Origin: Leishmania infantum JPCM5
Taxonomy: Eukaryota > Euglenozoa > Kinetoplastea > Trypanosomatida > Trypanosomatidae
DNA: 64,000 nt
Assembly (NCBI RefSeq): GCF_000002875.2
Contig: NC_009411.2
Span: forward strand, 310,001 to 374,000
Direction: 5' to 3'
The notes under the pieces were generated by a model. The model was not told where the DNA came from, did not search any database, and worked only from the letters and a program-made list of their open reading frames with translations. Below are positions 31,359-43,000 of the stretch, piece after piece (within the stretch, counting starts at the first letter, position 1; each line of letters begins with the position of its first letter). The translations under genes and the position numbers were made by a program.

Positions 31359-33023
31359 ATGTCCCGCCAACCCTCACGCAGCTCATCGCCCGGTACGGCC
31401 TTGCCCAGCGAGGCCACGGTAACCACTGCATCTCAGCTACCGAGTTACCCGTCCGCTTCGCGGTCATGCCAGAAAGTCGATGAGCCCGGTGCGTTCCTGC
31501 TCTTGAACGGCTTTGTATGCCGAACGGCGGACGCCAGCGGCCGATTTCGCCCGGTGGAAGTGTTTTCTGGCGTTTATCGCGAGGCCGCGACGGCACCTCC
31601 CACGATGCCATCGGCGAACGCGCACTTCAGTTTGTCCGCCGGCTCAGCGGAGGAGACGAGGCGTTCCATCGACTCGGACTGTCCCCTCTTCAACTGCTTC
31701 GGCGTGCTCAGTGGTGGTGTCATCATCGACCCGATCGACGGGTCGTTTGTGGAGTTCACCGACGCGGCGGTGTACACACCTAGCACTGTCGCCGCGCCAG
31801 TCGGCAGCGGGAACGACATTCAGGACGACCTCGCACGTTGCACTCTGCAGCAGGCAAACGAACAAGCCTTTCGTACCGGTGAGGCACATCTCATTCGGCC
31901 GGAGTGCCCGCTGATACTGTGCACCTCGGAGCTGCCTCTGCCCCCCAGGTCCTCTGATCCGCCGCTGAAGCGCTTTAAATGTTGCTCAAGTCCCTTCAGC
32001 GCCGCGGGAGGCGCAGGGCCCACGGTCACATCGGCGCGTCACGCAGCACAGATGGGGATGGAGAACGTCGAGAAGTGGCTGAAGCGGTTGGCGCCGCATC
32101 CGGGTCACAGACCACAGTCGCCGAGGCGGCAAGCGTGGACGACAGTGTGGGCGGATGCCGAGGAGTTTCGGCTTTCCATGCGGGCACACAGCGACGTGCG
32201 CGCCAGCGAGGCGTCTCTCTATTTGCCACCGCGCATTCCGTTTCCACTGCGCTTCCGTGGTCAGCCGATTTCGCTCATGGAAGAAAAAACGAATGAATCA
32301 CCCACCGCCAGCCAGCAGCAGCAGCCGGATCGCGAGGTGAGCAGCGCGACCGCGGTTCCACCGGACGGTGTGCGCTGCGCCGCCGCCTCCTTTACGTGCT
32401 ACACAGGTGTTCCCCGTTTCGCCTCAACAACGGACACCGCGCCACGTTTCGACTTGGCGGAGTTCGCGAAGGGCACGGCAGTCGCCCGGCTGCGAAAGCG
32501 ACTGCGCCCGTACTGCGAGACGGCGTCGCTGGGGCGGCGCCGAGCCTCCGACGACTACGACGAGGAGGACAAGGAAAGGTTCTTAATCCCCTTTACCGAC
32601 TCCACGCCTCGCCATGCTGCGTTTGCCCTTTTCCTGTTGTACTTCAACCATTTAGGTGTCCTCTGCAATGGCGTGCGCGTTACAGGAGAGACGGCGGCCT
32701 CATCGTGTCTTGACGGACTCGACGTGGGCAGCACAACGTGGAGCCTTTGCCCCAAATACCTGTACGACGTCCGCGCCGAGGTCGAGCGAAAGCGGCGCGT
32801 GACGCGAGAGCTGAGGGAACGTCCTGAGAGGACCTTCGCTGGCGGCACGCGCTGGAGCACCACCGCGAGGAACCGCGACGCGGTCGCGGCGGCGTGGACA
32901 GCGCTGCTACTTTCGTCGCGAACGGCCTTGCTGGAGCGCATTACGGAGCTCAACCGACACATACACAAGCTCCACGACGAAAAGCAGCGTCGGCGGCACG
33001 CCGATGACCAGGAGAACCAGTGA
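31359..33023 (+). CDS. Conserved-looking protein of unknown function
   Basis: 554 aa beginning MSRQPSRSSSPGTALPSEA. I do not recognise a domain. The N-terminal third has ordered segments (FLLLNGFVCRTADASGRF near 50; FGVLSGGVIIDPIDGSFVEF near 119). The middle is Pro/Ser-rich with an SPRR-type basic patch. The C-terminal third is better ordered: DKERFLIPFTDSTPRHAAF near 406, then FALFLLYFNHLGVLCNGV, then a charged helical end (LLERITELNRHIHKLHDEKQ near 520). There is no signal peptide; the short hydrophobic stretch near 422 is too brief to be a confident membrane span. Codon use matches neighbouring genes and the frame is intact, so it is a real gene. Confidence 0.75.
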   Translation: MSRQPSRSSSPGTALPSEATVTTASQLPSYPSASRSCQKVDEPGAFLLLNGFVCRTADASGRFRPVEVFSGVYREAATAPPTMPSANAHFSLSAGSAEETRRSIDSDCPLFNCFGVLSGGVIIDPIDGSFVEFTDAAVYTPSTVAAPVGSGNDIQDDLARCTLQQANEQAFRTGEAHLIRPECPLILCTSELPLPPRSSDPPLKRFKCCSSPFSAAGGAGPTVTSARHAAQMGMENVEKWLKRLAPHPGHRPQSPRRQAWTTVWADAEEFRLSMRAHSDVRASEASLYLPPRIPFPLRFRGQPISLMEEKTNESPTASQQQQPDREVSSATAVPPDGVRCAAASFTCYTGVPRFASTTDTAPRFDLAEFAKGTAVARLRKRLRPYCETASLGRRRASDDYDEEDKERFLIPFTDSTPRHAAFALFLLYFNHLGVLCNGVRVTGETAASSCLDGLDVGSTTWSLCPKYLYDVRAEVERKRRVTRELRERPERTFAGGTRWSTTARNRDAVAAAWTALLLSSRTALLERITELNRHIHKLHDEKQRRRHADDQENQ

Positions 33024-34061
33024 CAGTGGCGCGTCGAATAATGACAGGAAGAAGACCGCGGCTTGTGAGTCATTGTCAACCTCCATCTCTCCTCCCTCGT
33101 CCGGGTACGCTGCTGAGCACCAAGGCGACTGGGGGTGGGGGGCTTGTGGAGCGCCCCCGCTACAGAATGTTGTGAGGCACCTCTCGATGCAGCTGCGCCC
33201 ACACTGTCGAAAGGAGAAGGAAAAATGGTACAACCTGAGAAACCAGATCACGACGTAGAACGTCTTGTGAGGCGTACTGCCTCCCGTATGCGCAACGTGG
33301 TCGCGAATGAATGCGAGCATCGTTTCCAGATGTTATGCGCACTCTGTCGTTCTGCCCTGCAGATGATGGTTCCTCGTGCGACACGAAGGGCGGTTCATGA
33401 TGCCTACGCTCTCCCTCTCTCCCCCTCTCCCCCGGCATCGACGAACGCCCACAACGACGCATATGCTGCGCTTGATGCATCCTCTCGGCTCTGCGCGATT
33501 GGTGTCCTCGTGAATCTGCCTCCCTCTTCGCTTGTCCGCTCCCTGCATGGGTATGGATGTGACGCGCTCTGCTCTTGAACAGAGCGGGAAAAGGGGAGCA
33601 AGAACAGCAGTCACACAGTCACACAGGCACACGCATACACACACACACACATATATATATATACATGTATGTGTATGTGTATGTATATGTATATGTATAT
33701 ATAAGCATTGTAGGGCAAAGCGACGGAGGAGCAGGAAGGGCATCGCATTTTTTTTTGGTGCGGGAGGGCATCTGTAGAGCGGTGGGAGGAAGGGAGGAGG
33801 AAAAGCAGGTGCTACCATCTTCTGTGCGTTTTTGTGCATGTGTCGGGGAGAGTCGCAGCGCCACACACACAGGAGCGCCGCAGTCTGATAGAGGCATCGC
33901 TGCTCTTTTCTCTTGCGGCTGCTGTTTTTGTTTTTTTTTTTGTGCACCGATCATCCCTCTTTCTTCTTCAACCCCTCCGACTGGTCCCTCACCTCCTCCG
34001 ACCTCCTCCACACCCGCCCACCCATCCACACATAGATACACATCCTTCCTTGCCGCGCCAG
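33024..34061 (+). other. Intergenic region with Z-prone repeat
   Basis: About 1 kb. An open frame with ATG at 33225 (118 codons) lacks an upstream pyrimidine tract and recognisable content. The region contains an alternating purine-pyrimidine tract at 33636-33703 and an oligo-T/G motif at 33748-33769. CT-rich DNA from 33957 to ~34033, with AG at 34034-34035 and again at 34060-34061, supplies the acceptors for the next gene. Confidence 0.55.
33636..33703. repeat. Alternating purine-pyrimidine tract (CA/TA/TG)
   Basis: A nearly perfect run of alternating bases: CA units, then TA units, then mixed TG/TA units ending in TATATA. Such sequence can adopt Z-DNA or slipped structures in vitro. It lies in the spacer upstream of the mitochondrial-like protein gene. 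Confidence 0.9.
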
Positions 34062-36700
34062 ATGCTGCGTATCGGTCGGCGGAGCCTCGCTGTTGTCACA
34101 GCGGCTGCCATCACGGACGCGGCGACCAAGCTGAACGCGCTCCTCGACATGAAGAATCGTACTCATCCGGTTCCTCATGGTGAGATAAAGCGCTTTCTCA
34201 AGACGGAAGTAATGCCGGTGCTGGCGGGAACGGAGCTGGACCGGCGCGGTAACTCGACGGACCTCCGTCACTTCCTCGGCCAGCTCACCCGCGACGCGGC
34301 CTTCGCGGCTGTCATCGTTGGTGCCCGTCCAGAGGCGAGCTTTGTGCAGGCAATCGTGACGTGCATCAAGGAGGACCATCGGCGCATGCGCTTTCTTCCC
34401 AAGATGTCCTCGCCGCAGGCGACCAAGATCATCGAATATCTTTGTAAGGCGGGCGTGACAGATACGGAGGTGTACCCCGTCCTGATCTCGCGGCTGAACT
34501 TTGGCACTCTGAACGAGCTGGGCAGGGTCATGTTTGCACTCACGGAGTCAGGCTTTCACGCTCTGAACATGCTTGTTGTTGTACCCCTCTACAGTGGAGA
34601 AAAGTGGGTGCTCAACTTCGACAAGACGAAGACGAGAGGTCTCGGNNNNNNNNNCGCAGAGAAACGAAGAGGAACGCGCCGTCGTGCAGCGCCTTCGACG
34701 CCGTGCGCGTTCTGCGCGCGCTCTCCAAATCGTGCCGCGCCTATGTCGAGGAATGCCGGCGCGCCCCAAAGGAAGGCATGACGGGCGTCCCCAGCGAGAG
34801 CCTTAATCTACTACGCAACAACCTCCTGCGCTTTATCTTCGAAAACGCGTCCGTGCTGCGCGGGGCCCACTGGCTGAACGTCGCCCGTGCACTACTGAAC
34901 TTCCCGAGGGAGTTCAGCGAACTGCGGAACTTCGTCCGAGACTACCCGGCTATCGAGAAGGAAGTGCGGTCTGCGCTCGACGTGTCAAGGGACCGCACAG
35001 TGGCGCCATCGTCGCACGACGCGGCAGCACCATGCGCCGTCAACTGCGAAACCGTTGGGGCGGCCGCAATGCAGTGCGTATTTCAGTACGCCGAGCAGCG
35101 CAGTGCTATCCCAGATGTGGAGGTGGAGAGCCCCGTCAGCGCGGAGTTCCCTTTTGACCTTAGCTACGGCGACCTCGTGAAGCTGCTCCCCTTGCTCGAT
35201 CAGTTTCCCTGCATGACATCGGCGCAGAAGGCCCAGCAGCGTGCGGAGCTCGTGCTGCAGGTGATGTGCGCGAACGTGCACCGGCTCCGCCTGCAGGACC
35301 TTGTCGCCGCGCTACAGGTGCTGCGCCGCATACAACCATCGGCCACAACGACAGCGGCAGTGGAAACGATCGCGCACGAGGCGGGCAACCGCCTCACCGT
35401 TTCCTCTGCAGAAGAGGTGCTCGGTGCCATATCCTTCCGCACGGTCGCGCAACTTGCAGCCGCGCTGGCGGCGCTGCGCGTCACTCGCTGCGACGGCTTC
35501 GTTACGTTTGTGACCACCAGGAATGACATATTTCCGTCCTCGCTGACCGTGGACACGGCGCTTTCCTTCATCAACGCCTTAGCGGCGCTGAAGATGACGC
35601 GCTCGAGCCTGTGCCATGGCGCGCTGGAATCGATACTGCGCGGTGTGCTGAACTTTTACAGGCAGCAGCTGAGAAATGGGCCCCTGCTGGACGCCTTTCC
35701 CATCTTCGTCGCCCGGATGCTGCGCGGCTGCGTGCTGCTCGACTACATACCACCCGCGCCCATTCTAAAGAGTCTTCTCGGCTCGGCGGAGGCGCCGCTG
35801 CGCATGAGTGAGGAGGTGCACGGCGCTGGCGGTGTGCTCGTGTTCGATCTCTCACGCTCCCTGTCCCACTTTTTGAAGCAGGCACGGACCACCGCTCCGG
35901 AGCGGGAGAGGGATCTGTGGGACAACGGTGTGGTGAGGGTTGCGCTGCCCCTCGCTGTCGCGTGTACCGAAGACACAGTACATGCTATGGAAAGCTATCG
36001 GCAGACATCATCCTCCTCGCACACGGCAGTGTCGTGGCGCTCCACGGTCGAGATGCTGGCTCTCTTCATTGATCCCCAGATGAATAGCACAGACAGAGGC
36101 ACCATGGTGCAGCGCCTGCTAGAGGTCTTTTCAGAGGTGGAAGCCTTGCTGAGGGCCGCTGCGACAGCGACCCGCGCACACCTCGAGCAGTGCTCCCGCC
36201 ACATCCACCACGCTGACGAGGCTCGTCAGCGTTCACGGCAGACGCCCTTCAACGCCAATTGCAACATGCACTTTCTCTCTGCTTTGCTAATTTTTGAGTA
36301 CGTCATCTTCCACGCCAACACGCAAGCTGGAAGACTGCTCTCCAGTATGGCTAGCCAACCCACCACTAGTGTCCGTGACGATGCCGAGAAGGATATGGCA
36401 ACTCTGGCGGGCTTAAAGGACCAGTACTGTGAGTTTCTTGGGGCCCCTATCAGCGAGTCGGTGGCCGACACGCCTATGCATATCGTGCGTCGCATCTTTG
36501 AGTGCCCGCTCTCGGGCCCTGTCGCCGGCTCAGCCGCGGCGCCGTCCACAGTTGCGCTCCTGGAAAAGAGGGATGCGGTGGAAATCACGACCACGCTGCC
36601 GTTTGCGCTCTCTCTCGTGATGGACCCGGGGCCAGTCAACGAGTTTTTCACGGAGCGCTGCATGTCGATTATGGTGGGCGACGCGGAGGACGCACATTGA
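34062..36700 (+). CDS. Probable mitochondrial helical-repeat protein, interrupted by an assembly gap
   Basis: The two pieces read as one gene. The 5' part is 34062-34645 (ATG directly after AG) and the 3' part runs from 34655 to the stop at 36698-36700. Nine Ns (34646-34654) lie between them, and the two frames differ by one, so the true gap length is probably not 9 (it should be 1 modulo 3). The total is about 870-880 aa. The N-terminus MLRIGRRSLAVVTAAAI is basic and hydrophobic, as in mitochondrial presequences. The rest is Leu/Ala-rich helices in repeated pairs (VYPVLISRLNFGTLNELGRVMF; LQDLVAALQVLRRI; VAQLAAALAALRV; DTALSFINALAALKM). This pattern resembles organellar helical-hairpin RNA-binding proteins (PPR, OPR or FAST-kinase-like) common in trypanosomatid mitochondria, but no family motif is clear. 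A role in mitochondrial RNA or ribosome biology is inference. Confidence 0.75.
34646..34654. other. Assembly gap (9 N)
   Basis: Nine undetermined bases inside a coding region. The frames on either side are incompatible with exactly nine bases. Confidence 0.95.
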
Positions 36701-37540
36701 GCCAGAAGGGAGCAAAGGCGGCGCTTGTGAGGTGCGCAGAGGCGGAAACGTTCTGAACGAAACACACGAGGCTCGACGGCAAGTGTACCAGCGTCTCTGT
36801 CTGCGCAGCCCGTCAACCCGACAACGTGGATACGGGGGACTTCTTCCGCAGCGCCCTCCGCCCTCCCTCTCCCCCCCCCGCGCGCAGAGGCATACATCTG
36901 CGCCCTCGTTGAGTCTCACATACATGTATGTTTTTTTTTTTGGTGGGTCACCACCGATTGTGATGGTTGTCGGGGGGAGAGACGAGAAACGCAAAATGAA
37001 ACATGCGCAGGAGACGCACTGGTGGCAGCAATGGCACTGCCCGCGCTAGCAGCACAAGAAAAGTAAGAGCAAATGGTCGCGCACGTGTGCAGCGAGAGCA
37101 AGTGATTGAAGGCGGCTCCAGATGAGGGCGCGAGTGGAAGTGGCGACGCCCGTGTGCGACTCGCCGTTGATTCTTCTGTGAGACGACATGAGTGCGTCTC
37201 TGGGCGCCTGGCGCGTCTCACGCCACACGCGTTTTCTTTTTTGTTGTTGTTGCCGTTGCTGCTCTGGTCGACGGTGCCAACATTCTAGCCGGTTCTGGCG
37301 CATGTGCGGTGCACAGATGCGTGATGTTACTCGTGACCAGTGCTGTGCATCGCAGCCACTCCACCCCTGCTCGGCTGGACTTTCTCACACGCTTCTTCTC
37401 TCCCTTGTTGAAATCCAAATTGTCACCACGGTCATGCTTTGCGCGAAAATGGCGTTGTCCGTGCGTCAGTGCACACGCTGACACACGGCAGTGGTCGTGT
37501 CGGTCCCTCCTCTTGCCCTCGCCGCCAAAGGAATTCAGGG
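36701..37540 (+). other. Intergenic region
   Basis: Spacer of ~840 bp without a supported gene. It contains a C-rich run at ~36871-36881 and an oligo-T/G motif at 36931-36947. AG at 37537-37538, preceded by a CT-rich stretch, lies two bases before the next ATG. Confidence 0.5.
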
Positions 37541-39322
37541 ATGCAGCGGCCGTCATGGCAGAGCAGGCCGTCGTCCGCGCGGTTGAGTATGGCAGGTGCT
37601 GGTGCCATGCCGTCGGAGGCCGATTTGGACCGGCTGCGCAGCCGTCTTCACCAGTCCGGCGCCATTGTATCCTCTCGCTCTGTCGCGTCCAGGGCGGATG
37701 CGAACTTCGACTTGGAGGTTGTCAACGTCGGTGATGGACGGCGCGCCACCCCGGTAGAGCACTTGCTGGCGCGGCTGGAGCAGCACGGCCTACGTCGCCG
37801 ACTGGTTGCCGAGGACGACGCCGCAGCGTACGCCGTGGATGTAGCCGCACGCGCGGATACGGAGGAAAACGCGGACGACGACAGCGACGAGACGCACGCA
37901 TCAGGGGACGGCAACGCTGAGGACCCCAGGGCCGTATCCTCTTGCTCCTCGGGTGATGGGGCGTTCTCTTCCCCGGCGCCATCTCAGGCCCCCGAAACGC
38001 GTGAAGCATACTACTACCTCTGTGTTCCCTGTGAGCTCCGCCTCACTCGCATCAGCCGCCGTCCGCCGCGCTGGCGCGCACTCGAGGACGTGCACTTCCA
38101 TTTCTCCTCTGCGGCGCACCGCGCCACCGCGTCGTGGATGGCAGACGACGATATCGACGAGACGCTCCACTCCACGCCACTCATCACGCCGACGAACTAC
38201 TACAGCCGTATCTACGTGAACGGCGTCCCAACACTCTTGTCACGCCGCCCGGGTGGGGGCGACATGTTCTACCCACTGCCGCACGAGCAGGACCTTGTGG
38301 CCCCTTACAGCGCCGCGGCTGCGCGCGACGGCGAGCGTGTCGACTGTTGGCACGGCTCGCAGACGGTGTCAAACTCCTCAGGGGCGTCGGGCGCACTCGC
38401 CGGCAGGTTCTTTCCTTCCTCGACGCTACGAGGTGCGCAGGGCGGGGCACCTGTGTTGTGGCATCGTGCACTTCCCAGTCTCTACACCAGAACGGTTCAG
38501 GTTGTACGCCGCGCGCGCTCCAGCTGTCTGGCCGATTTGCCGGCAGACCGGCGAAGGTACCGTGTGGCCCGCAGGAGGTCGCGAGTTATGGTAGGCGTCG
38601 ACCATTGCAGCCTCGACGAGTACCGCGAGCAATCCTGGATGCCGCTGCACAAGGTGCCGCTGTGGCTGGCGGTGTATCGACTCCGCCGGGAGCGCGTTCC
38701 CAAGCCTCTGCTGGCCCGCCCCGAGTCCGCCGGCCCACATGGACAGGCTGTGCCACTTCGGTGCAGCGAGTCCGCCGTGCGGGCAGCCCAGGCAGCTGAT
38801 GTGGCACATCGGACAGTGTACACGCAGCCCTACCACCCAATAGCGGAGGGCTCTCGAGACTATCAAAGGCAAGGCGACGCCTTCACGGCAGCCGTCCCCG
38901 TGCCGACCACGGTCTTTGAGGATGAGTGCTATCGAGTCGCTCTCGTGTCCGCTGCGGAGCATGCGCGCCACGAGGGCCTTTCCCACCCGGTGACCTCTCG
39001 ACCGCTGAGCCGCTCCTTATGTCCGGCCGACGTTGCGTCGGAGGAGATCAATCGCCCGGTGCTGACGCTTGAGCTACTCATGCAGCACACCCAATCCACT
39101 GCCCAGTCCTGGAGACCTGCCGTCGGGTCGAGCACCGCACTGAATAGTTCCTTCGTGCCGACCACCGCGCCACCGTCACCCTCTCGTCGCAGCAGCATCA
39201 GCCACCTCACCCGCAGTAGCAGTTCAGGCAGCACATCATCCTCGCCCTCGTTTGAGCACTCCAGCACGTCGAGGTCTTTAACTCACACCCGCAAACGGGT
39301 CAAGCGGGACGGCTGTCTGTGA
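37541..39322 (+). CDS. Unrecognised conserved-looking protein
   Basis: 593 aa from the first ATG (MQRPSWQSRPSSARLSMAG); upstream in-frame starts are non-ATG. A second ATG 22 codons later (MPSEADLDRLRSRLHQSG) is an alternative start. Residues ~78-135 are acidic and polar. The core (~150-420) is ordered and aromatic-rich (YYYLCVPCELRLTRISRRPP near 156; YYSRIYVNGVPTLLSRRPGG near 220; VPLWLAVYRLRRERVPKP near 375). The last ~90 residues are Ser/Thr-rich and probably disordered, ending in a basic KRVKRDG motif. No domain, signal peptide or membrane segment is evident, and no function is assigned. Codon bias and the long intact frame support a real gene. Confidence 0.72.
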   Translation: MQRPSWQSRPSSARLSMAGAGAMPSEADLDRLRSRLHQSGAIVSSRSVASRADANFDLEVVNVGDGRRATPVEHLLARLEQHGLRRRLVAEDDAAAYAVDVAARADTEENADDDSDETHASGDGNAEDPRAVSSCSSGDGAFSSPAPSQAPETREAYYYLCVPCELRLTRISRRPPRWRALEDVHFHFSSAAHRATASWMADDDIDETLHSTPLITPTNYYSRIYVNGVPTLLSRRPGGGDMFYPLPHEQDLVAPYSAAAARDGERVDCWHGSQTVSNSSGASGALAGRFFPSSTLRGAQGGAPVLWHRALPSLYTRTVQVVRRARSSCLADLPADRRRYRVARRRSRVMVGVDHCSLDEYREQSWMPLHKVPLWLAVYRLRRERVPKPLLARPESAGPHGQAVPLRCSESAVRAAQAADVAHRTVYTQPYHPIAEGSRDYQRQGDAFTAAVPVPTTVFEDECYRVALVSAAEHARHEGLSHPVTSRPLSRSLCPADVASEEINRPVLTLELLMQHTQSTAQSWRPAVGSSTALNSSFVPTTAPPSPSRRSSISHLTRSSSSGSTSSSPSFEHSSTSRSLTHTRKRVKRDGCL

Positions 39323-40099
39323 AATACGTATCACGTTCCCACTAGCAAGGGCAAATGCGCACGTATGAGCAGAGGGAGGGCGGCTCGCTGCTTGGATGGA
39401 TGATGCGGCCCTCATTCACAGTCCATGCCTTGTTTTTATCTCCCCCCCCCCTCCCCTCCACACGCACGCGTGCCTCGCTCCACGAACAAGAAACGAGCGC
39501 CTCTGCTGCAGCCAGCGGAGGGGGAGAAGGGGCGGAGCACTGAGGAGGGGCTTCACCCCTCGTCTCCCTCCGGCAAGGAAAGCGGTTGAGTAATGGAGGA
39601 CACAAGACACGAAGCTCATTGGAAAGGGCAGCGCCGTGGCATCTCACGTTACGTTGTATCCCTTTTGGGGGAGGAGAGCACCTGCGGCGGAAGTCTGCGT
39701 GGGTGACCACAGCAACGCCCTTTTCGCGGCCACTGAGTTCTATGTACCTGTGTCTTATTCGAGCGATACCTCGCGCGAAGCCACACGCACGCATTTTCCC
39801 GTCCCTTTTTGACGACCCCACCCCTTACCTTCGCCGTTTCTCGCTTCCTCCTCTGGCCGGCACACGCGCACGCACCATCGGCAACGGAACATGTCACACG
39901 AGAGCACACGCGCACCCTCCCCACACCCCACACCGCACTCCTCCCATCTCCATCGGACACGGCCGACAAGGGTAGGCGCCGCGCGTTTTTGTTTCTGCGC
40001 AGTGGAGTACGGCAAGATTCTCTGTCTCCCTCCCTTTTGTGCTCGCTGGCTCACCGCCATCGTATCCACCACCACCCCCTATTTCTCTCTCTTCGGGCC
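39323..40099 (+). other. Intergenic region
   Basis: Spacer of ~780 bp. The WD40 gene's frame is open upstream to a TTG at 39809, but that stretch is Pro/Ser/His-rich and precedes the first ATG (40100). No other feature is supported. Confidence 0.5.
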
Positions 40100-43000
40100 A
40101 TGCAAGGAACTTTGTTTTCCGTGAACGTGCTGCGAAGCCCTTTTGGGGTGCGTGGGGCACACTTGGTGCCGCCGCCTGACGCCGAGGTGGCTGTGGGGAA
40201 GGTGTCGACTGTCACAGATGCCAAGGTGACGGATAGCTATGCGCAGGTGCTGCCGCTGCACACGCCCGTTGGCCGTACGACACGTCAGAGCTACGCGGTC
40301 TCTGGTACTCGCGGGATCCAGCAGTTGGTCGCCAACACGCGCAGCGCCTCTTTCTTGGCGCCGTCCACTCTTGTGGCAGCTCAGCGAGTCAACAGCAGAG
40401 GGCACTGCATGCCATCTGCCACGCCGCAGCTGCAGGTCATCTCAAAGCACGAGAAGGGCCGCCTGCTGGTGTGGAATGGCCTCACCGGCGCCGTCGTCGC
40501 CGCCTGTATCTTTCCCCCGACGTTCAATGTGGATCACTGCGCAGTCGCGGCGTCGTATGTATACACGACCGTGGAAGGCTCGGCGGTCAAATCTGTTGCG
40601 GAGGAGGAGGCTTGCGTGTATGTATGGTCCCGCTCCACCCTTCGCAGTGTCACGGTGCTGAGAGGGCATAGCGGCCGCTTGACCGCCTTGGGGGTGTGGC
40701 CGATGGAAACCTCGACGCTTATCGCGACGGCAAGCCTCGACGGCACGGTGCTACTCTGGCGCCATCAGCACAGCCCAGGGCCCTGGGACGGCGCGGTCGC
40801 TAACGAGGACCCGGTGCAGCTTTTGTGGGTGTTAGCCACAGCGGAGCTGGGGAGCGTGCACTCGCTGAAGTTTCTTGCAGCAGACACCGTGGTGGCAGCC
40901 GCTACTCGCTGCGCACTGGCTTTTGTCCGCTTTCCTGAGGCACCGGCGAAGCGGAAGTGCCGGGGCAGCATGGTGAGCATGGGAAAGGCCGACGCTCTCG
41001 CTTTCCAAATGGTGCGGTCCATCGTCGATCCGAACGGTGGCACTACCTTCCTGCATGTGTGTCCATACAACCGCACCAGTGGCGGGGTGGTGGCGGTGAC
41101 TCCCGCGTTAGGCAACTTTAGTCTGTCCTCCCTCGCTTCCTCTTCGTCAGCTCGAGTCAGTGCCGCAGCGCCCGTGTCGGAGTCGTCTACAGTGTACCTC
41201 CTGACCGGCAGCACCAGCGGGTACATGCAGGAGTGGACGGTGGATGTGGAGAACACGGCATCTGCAGAGGCGCCGCCGAAGCCGGCTGCCTCGTCCGCCG
41301 AGCCTGTGTACGTCGACATCAAGTGCCGCTGGCACCACAAAGCGCACTCTGCCACGGTGGACTGCGTCGTCACGGACGAGGATGTCGTGGTAAGCACGAG
41401 CCTGTTCGACCGCGCCAGCATCTACCACCGCACTAGCGGTGCCACCTGCGCCATCGCCAGCACCGCGGCGATTCCCGTGCTCGTGCCGCAGCTGAAGGAG
41501 CTCGTGTGGGGCACCATCGACGGTACGCTGAGCGTCGCGAGCTACGCGCGCTTTGCGTCTGGGGTGGAGAATGAGCTGCAGCTGCTGTGGACGGCCAGGC
41601 CGCACGCGACGGCGATCCGCGGAGTGTGCTTGTCCTTGACACCCGACCTCCGCTGGGACACCCTCTGCACCGGTGCAGCCGACGGGTCTATGTGCGTGTG
41701 GAGGGCCATGCCGGAGTCGGGGCGGACGGCGGCTGGCAGCACCGCAGCAAAGAAGGAGGGCGCTGCGCCATTGATTGCCCACCTCTTGCACGTACTCGCT
41801 CTGCCACCGAACACTGTGGAGAAAGGGGATGCTGATGGGAAGCGGGTGGCGGCCGTGGTGGCGGGGCTGAAGGCATCCACCGCCGGCACACAAGGTGCCA
41901 TCATTGTCGTGGAGCTGGCAGCCACTGGAGATGTTGGCCAGGTTTCCGCCGTGCTCCTCAAGGACAACGTAGAGGTGTCGTGCGCGCACCTGTGCCGCGG
42001 CGACAAGGGCACCCTCTCCCTCTGGGTCGGGACGCGCTGTGGTCAGCTGTTGCACGCTCTCCACAAACCGGCGCAGAAGGTCTGGACAGCGCTGATGCCG
42101 GTGCAGTGGGATAGCAAACCGAACGGCAGCGTGGTCGCCATCGCAGATGACGCCGGATCGTCGTCCATCATGGTGGCTGTTGCCGAAGCGCCCGACGCGA
42201 GTCGGGCGTCGCAACGCCTGTTCCTCTCCGCGCTTCAGCTGGAGCCCGGGGCGACGGTGAAGACGATGCTCTCACGATGGGAAAGTGATATTGCCCTTCC
42301 TTGCACTGTATACGCCGCCAGCCACCGCGAGCGCACGTTCGCCATGACATGGGTGAGCAAGGTGCTCTCGGGCGAGCAAGCCTCTCCGCGTGCCATCAGT
42401 GGGCTGCTCGTGTGTTGCAGCGACGGCACCATGGTGCGCTGTTTGCGCACTAGCATGGCCGATGCTGCCCCTTCTGTAGGCCCTTGGAGCACACCCGAGG
42501 TACTCGTCATGGCGGCGGCGTCGGGGCAAGCAAACACCATTCAGCGCAATTTCGACGAGTCGCCGTCCTTCTCGGCCACAGCGGTGGCCTCGCCAAGTCG
42601 AAACTCAGATCTTCTCTGCGTCGACATGTTTGAGAACAGCAAGCGATTACTGATGCCGTCGAAGGTGCGGACGACGCAGCTGACAGCGATCCTGTGCGAC
42701 GTTGGGACAGAGAGGGTGCGGCTGGCGGCGGTGCGGCAAGAAAAGCCGGATGCCGCGAGCGAAGTGGCACTCTTCGACAACGCGGGTCGGGAGTTTGGTC
42801 GCGTAACGCACGACGGCGCCGTGTTGCACAGCAACGACGTGTCTGCAGCATCTGCCTCGAAAGGACCGATCAGCTATACACCCAAAGTGCAGGGGGCGTC
42901 CCTGCGTCGGTCCTCGGCGGCGGCAGTGGCCACGGCAGCCGAAGCTGCCAACTGCACCGCTATCGCTGCACACGCGGGGGATCGAATCGCCTTCATTGGC

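Noticed and set aside
33225..33578. 118-codon ORF downstream of the unknown 554-aa protein gene
   Set aside because: There is no pyrimidine tract or AG suited to splicing before it, the translation has no domain, and the second half is Ser/Pro/Ala-rich like other spacer translations.
41147..42214. Minus-strand ORF of 355 codons opposite the WD40 gene, and similar minus-strand ORFs (for example 50684-51577, 28109-28978, 22591-21791)
   Set aside because: These are antisense shadows of GC-rich coding sequence. Their translations are His/Arg/Ala/Val-rich without domains, and the opposite strand carries clear gene families.
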